Shown: piece by piece, positions 61,571 through 64,000 of the stretch
Position numbering within the stretch: the stretch's first letter is position 1
How the letters are laid out: every line of letters starts with the position of its first letter
DNA from: an uncultured Romboutsia sp.
Lineage (GTDB): Bacteria; Bacillota; Clostridia; Peptostreptococcales; Peptostreptococcaceae
Assembly (NCBI GenBank): GCA_937880075.1
Contig: CALFLM010000017.1
Coordinates: 10,426-74,425 of the forward strand
Reading direction: 5' to 3'
DNA length: 64,000 bases
The notes under the pieces: model-generated
Told to the model about the DNA's origin: nothing
The model's database searches: none
Seen by the model: the letters and a program-made list of their open reading frames with translations, nothing else
Translations under genes and position numbers: made by a program

Positions 61571-63793
61571 TTATTTTATCAATAATCCTTCTTCTCTAAA
61601 TTTATTTAATTTATAGGATAAATTGGAATATCTATCATTAGTTCTATTATTTTTTATCATATATTCTAAGTATTTTACATCTCCAACTAACACAACTAAT
61701 TTTTTAGCCCTTGTTACAGCTGTATATAATAGATTTCTACTAAGTAACATTGGTGGTGCCCATGTTATAGGTATAACTACTACAGGAAACTCACTTCCTT
61801 GACTTTTATGTATAGTAGTACAAAAACTATGATCTAGCTCATCTAATTCAGTATATCCATAGGATACAATTTTTACTTGATCAAATAAGACATAGATTTT
61901 TTTATTCTCCTTATCAATATGATAAATATATCCTATATCTCCATTGTATATACCTTCCCCACTATCACTTTTATCTTCGTTCTCCCATTTTTTAGTATAA
62001 TTATTTTTTATCTGCATAACTTTATCGCCAACTCTAAATATACGCTTTTGAAAATTTTCCTCTACTTTAAATTTCTGAGGTGGATTTAAATATTTTTGTA
62101 ATTCATTATTTAAGTTTATTACACCTAAATCACCCTTTCTCATAGATGAAAGTATTTGTATATCTTTTAATTTATCTAGTTTATAAAACTTTGGAAGTCT
62201 CTCACTTACTAGACCTACAATTTCTTGCATAACCTCTTCATTAGTTCCTTTTCTTAAAAAGAAAAAATCTTTACCTTTACTATTTAAAAATAAGGGCTCT
62301 CCTTTATTTATTTTATGAGCATTTACTACTATCATACTCTCCCTAGCCTGTCTAAATATTTCATTTAGTCTAACTACATTTATTACATTTGAATCAATCA
62401 TGTCTTTTAAAACATTTCCGGCCCCTACTGATGGTAACTGATCACTATCTCCAACTAATATAACTCTTGTTCCTGGCTTTATTGCTCTAAGTAAACTATA
62501 CATAAGTAAAACGTCTACCATAGATACTTCATCTATAATTATTACATCTGCAGTTATAGGATCTTCCTCATTTTTCATAAACTGAAGCTCTTCACTGTCT
62601 GTTGCATATCCCATTTCTAGTAATCTATGTATGGTTTTTGCTTCTCTTCCTGATGTTTCACTCATTCTCTTAGCAGCTCTTCCTGTTGGTGCCGCTAGTA
62701 TAACCTCTTTTTTATTATTTTCAAATATTTTTATTATTGTATTTATAGTTGTAGTTTTCCCAGTTCCAGGTCCGCCTGTAATTATAACTACTCCATTCTC
62801 TATAGCCTCTTTTACTGCTAATGATTGATTTTGTGCTAGTTTTATATTATTTTCTTCTTCTACACACTTAATTTCTTCATCTATATCTATATTTAAGTTT
62901 TCAAATTCAAACTGCGATAACTTTATTATCTGTTTGCAAACTCCATTTTCTGATAAATAATATGGTATTAAATAAATTAATTGTTCTCCATTAACTTTTT
63001 CTATATGAAGTTTTTGATCATATGCTAATGAAATTATACATTCTTCTATTATTGTAGATTTCACTTCTAGTAACTTTGATGCCTCTTGTAAAAGAATATT
63101 CTTTGGGAGATAGGTGTGTCCATTTCCTAGTGATTGATTTAGTGTGTATAAGATTCCTTGCGATATTCTATCTTTAGATTCTTTTTCAATGCCTATTTTG
63201 TTAGCAATATTGTCTGCTATTTTAAATCCAATTCCTCTTATATCTTCTGCTAACTTATATGGATTTTCATTTATTATTTTAATTGCTTTATTTTTATATT
63301 TTTTATATATTCTCATGCAGTAATTTGGGGTAATTCCATATGGTGATAACTCAATTATAATATTTCGAAGTTCTCTATTTTCCTCGTAACTCTTTACTAT
63401 TTGTTCTATTTTCTTACTTCCAATACCTTCTACTTCCTTTAGTCTTTCAGGAGTATTTTGTATTACGTTTAAAGTATCTACTCCAAACTTATCTACTATC
63501 CTTTTAGCCATTTTCTCTCCTATACCATGTATCATTCCTGACGATAAATATACATATATACCTTCTAGCGAAGATGGAGTTACAGGCATAAATTTATTTA
63601 CTTCAAATTGCGTTCCATAAGTTTTATGATTTACCCATTTACCTTCTACTTCAATGCTCTCTCCTACTGATAGTGTCGGCATACATCCGACTATAACGAT
63701 CTCATTATCCGAATTAGCTAAGTGAGCTATAGTATATCCATTATCTTCATTTTTAAATACTATATCACTTATCATTCCTTCTATTCTTTCCAT
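61571..63793 (-). CDS. recD2: ATP-dependent RecD-like DNA helicase RecD2
   Basis: 5'-3' DNA helicase acting in repair without RecBC. It has about 740 residues. The N-terminal OB and HhH region (GIGEKMAKRIV, VEGIGSKKIEQIV) is characteristic of RecD2. Helicase motif I is ITGGPGTGKTTT, motif II IIDEVSMVD, and motif VI-like VTRAKKLVVLVG is near the end. ATG 63793 is chosen after GTAGGAGAA; 13 additional codons upstream are open but unsupported. Confidence 0.95.
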   Translation of the reverse strand: MERIEGMISDIVFKNEDNGYTIAHLANSDNEIVIVGCMPTLSVGESIEVEGKWVNHKTYGTQFEVNKFMPVTPSSLEGIYVYLSSGMIHGIGEKMAKRIVDKFGVDTLNVIQNTPERLKEVEGIGSKKIEQIVKSYEENRELRNIIIELSPYGITPNYCMRIYKKYKNKAIKIINENPYKLAEDIRGIGFKIADNIANKIGIEKESKDRISQGILYTLNQSLGNGHTYLPKNILLQEASKLLEVKSTIIEECIISLAYDQKLHIEKVNGEQLIYLIPYYLSENGVCKQIIKLSQFEFENLNIDIDEEIKCVEEENNIKLAQNQSLAVKEAIENGVVIITGGPGTGKTTTINTIIKIFENNKKEVILAAPTGRAAKRMSETSGREAKTIHRLLEMGYATDSEELQFMKNEEDPITADVIIIDEVSMVDVLLMYSLLRAIKPGTRVILVGDSDQLPSVGAGNVLKDMIDSNVINVVRLNEIFRQARESMIVVNAHKINKGEPLFLNSKGKDFFFLRKGTNEEVMQEIVGLVSERLPKFYKLDKLKDIQILSSMRKGDLGVINLNNELQKYLNPPQKFKVEENFQKRIFRVGDKVMQIKNNYTKKWENEDKSDSGEGIYNGDIGYIYHIDKENKKIYVLFDQVKIVSYGYTELDELDHSFCTTIHKSQGSEFPVVVIPITWAPPMLLSRNLLYTAVTRAKKLVVLVGDVKYLEYMIKNNRTNDRYSNLSYKLNKFREEGLLIK

Positions 63794-63873
63794 ATTTATT
63801 CTCCTACAATAATTACTATTTCTATACTTCACTTAAGTCGTAATTATTATACCTTTTATAATAAATAAAATCA

Positions 63874-63901
63874 CCCCTTAAAGTAAATTTACTCTAAGGG
63901 G
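63874..63901 (-). terminator. Terminator of metK
   Basis: CCCCTTAGAGTAAATTTACTTTAAGGGG hairpin, then TGATTTTATTT on the minus strand. Confidence 0.85.
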
Positions 63902-63917
63902 CTTGTATGAATCAGAA

Positions 63918-64000
63918 TTAATTAGTTAATTCTCCTAATGCTTCTTTTTTTAATATTTCTGCTTTATCCGTTCTTTCCCATGGTAAGTCTATATCATTTC
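63918..64000 (-). CDS. metK: S-adenosylmethionine synthase, C-terminal end (partial)
   Basis: Only the last 27 codons are inside the window: NDIDLPWERTDKAEILKKEA and a short tail, then TAA at 63918-63920. The LPWE.TD segment is the conserved C-terminus of MetK, which makes S-adenosylmethionine from methionine and ATP. The rest lies beyond the right edge. Confidence 0.85.
   Translation of the reverse strand, partial: NDIDLPWERTDKAEILKKEALGELTN

Overview
The window is AT-rich DNA from a low-GC, spore-forming clostridium. The encoded proteins (spore photoproduct lyase, Rex, a small 2[4Fe-4S] ferredoxin, a C. difficile-like type I toxin, a raiA-type RNA beside hpf) suggest the family Peptostreptococcaceae, close to Romboutsia, Paraclostridium or Clostridioides. 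That placement is inference from protein style; no rRNA or marker search was possible. Most genes lie on the minus strand. There are no rRNA or tRNA genes, no CRISPR array, and only one decayed insertion sequence.

Layout. 0-8.2 kb: a spore photoproduct lyase, ribosomal protein L25, a four-gene two-component/ABC-FtsX module and a TipAS-type MerR regulator. 7.1-8.6 kb: a type I toxin-antitoxin locus, plus a decayed second copy that kept its antisense RNA. 8.7-17.2 kb: HtpG behind a CIRCE site, a purine permease, a BMP nucleoside-binding lipoprotein, and guaB-guaA behind a guanine riboswitch. 17.2-25.6 kb: nickel-pincer cofactor genes larB and larC (larC split by a -1 frameshift on an A-run), then a sugar cluster of a GPH symporter, two TIM-barrel isomerase/epimerase domains and two Gfo/Idh/MocA dehydrogenase domains, one of each fused. 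25.9-34.2 kb: groES-groEL (CIRCE), cardiolipin synthase, an OGG-type glycosylase, tandem deoxynucleoside kinases, and a YeiH-type exporter facing a LysR regulator. 34.5-45.6 kb: pyrE beside a ruined pyrD, an SH3/NlpC-P60 wall hydrolase, ferredoxin, Rex, an ABC-F ATPase, a MATE exporter, YtxH/DUF948 proteins and the tsaE-tsaB-rimI-tsaD operon. 45.7-51.1 kb: an accessory island with a secreted protein of unknown function, an ABC/FtsX cassette with a truncated second permease, a gene-poor stretch with small ORFs, and an IS91-type transposase relic. 51.1-64 kb: an FMN-riboswitch-controlled ribU, an amidohydrolase, tex, secA-prfB (with the +1 frameshift), hpf, a raiA-type structured RNA, comFC-recD2 and the 3' end of metK.

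Three families of about 100-120 bp palindromic repeats, three copies each, are scattered through intergenic regions. Two families sit mostly at gene 3' ends and the third lies upstream of minus-strand genes. The least explained parts are the toxin locus with its orphan antisense copy, the fused sugar oxidoreductase cluster, the secreted-protein/ABC island and the repeat families.
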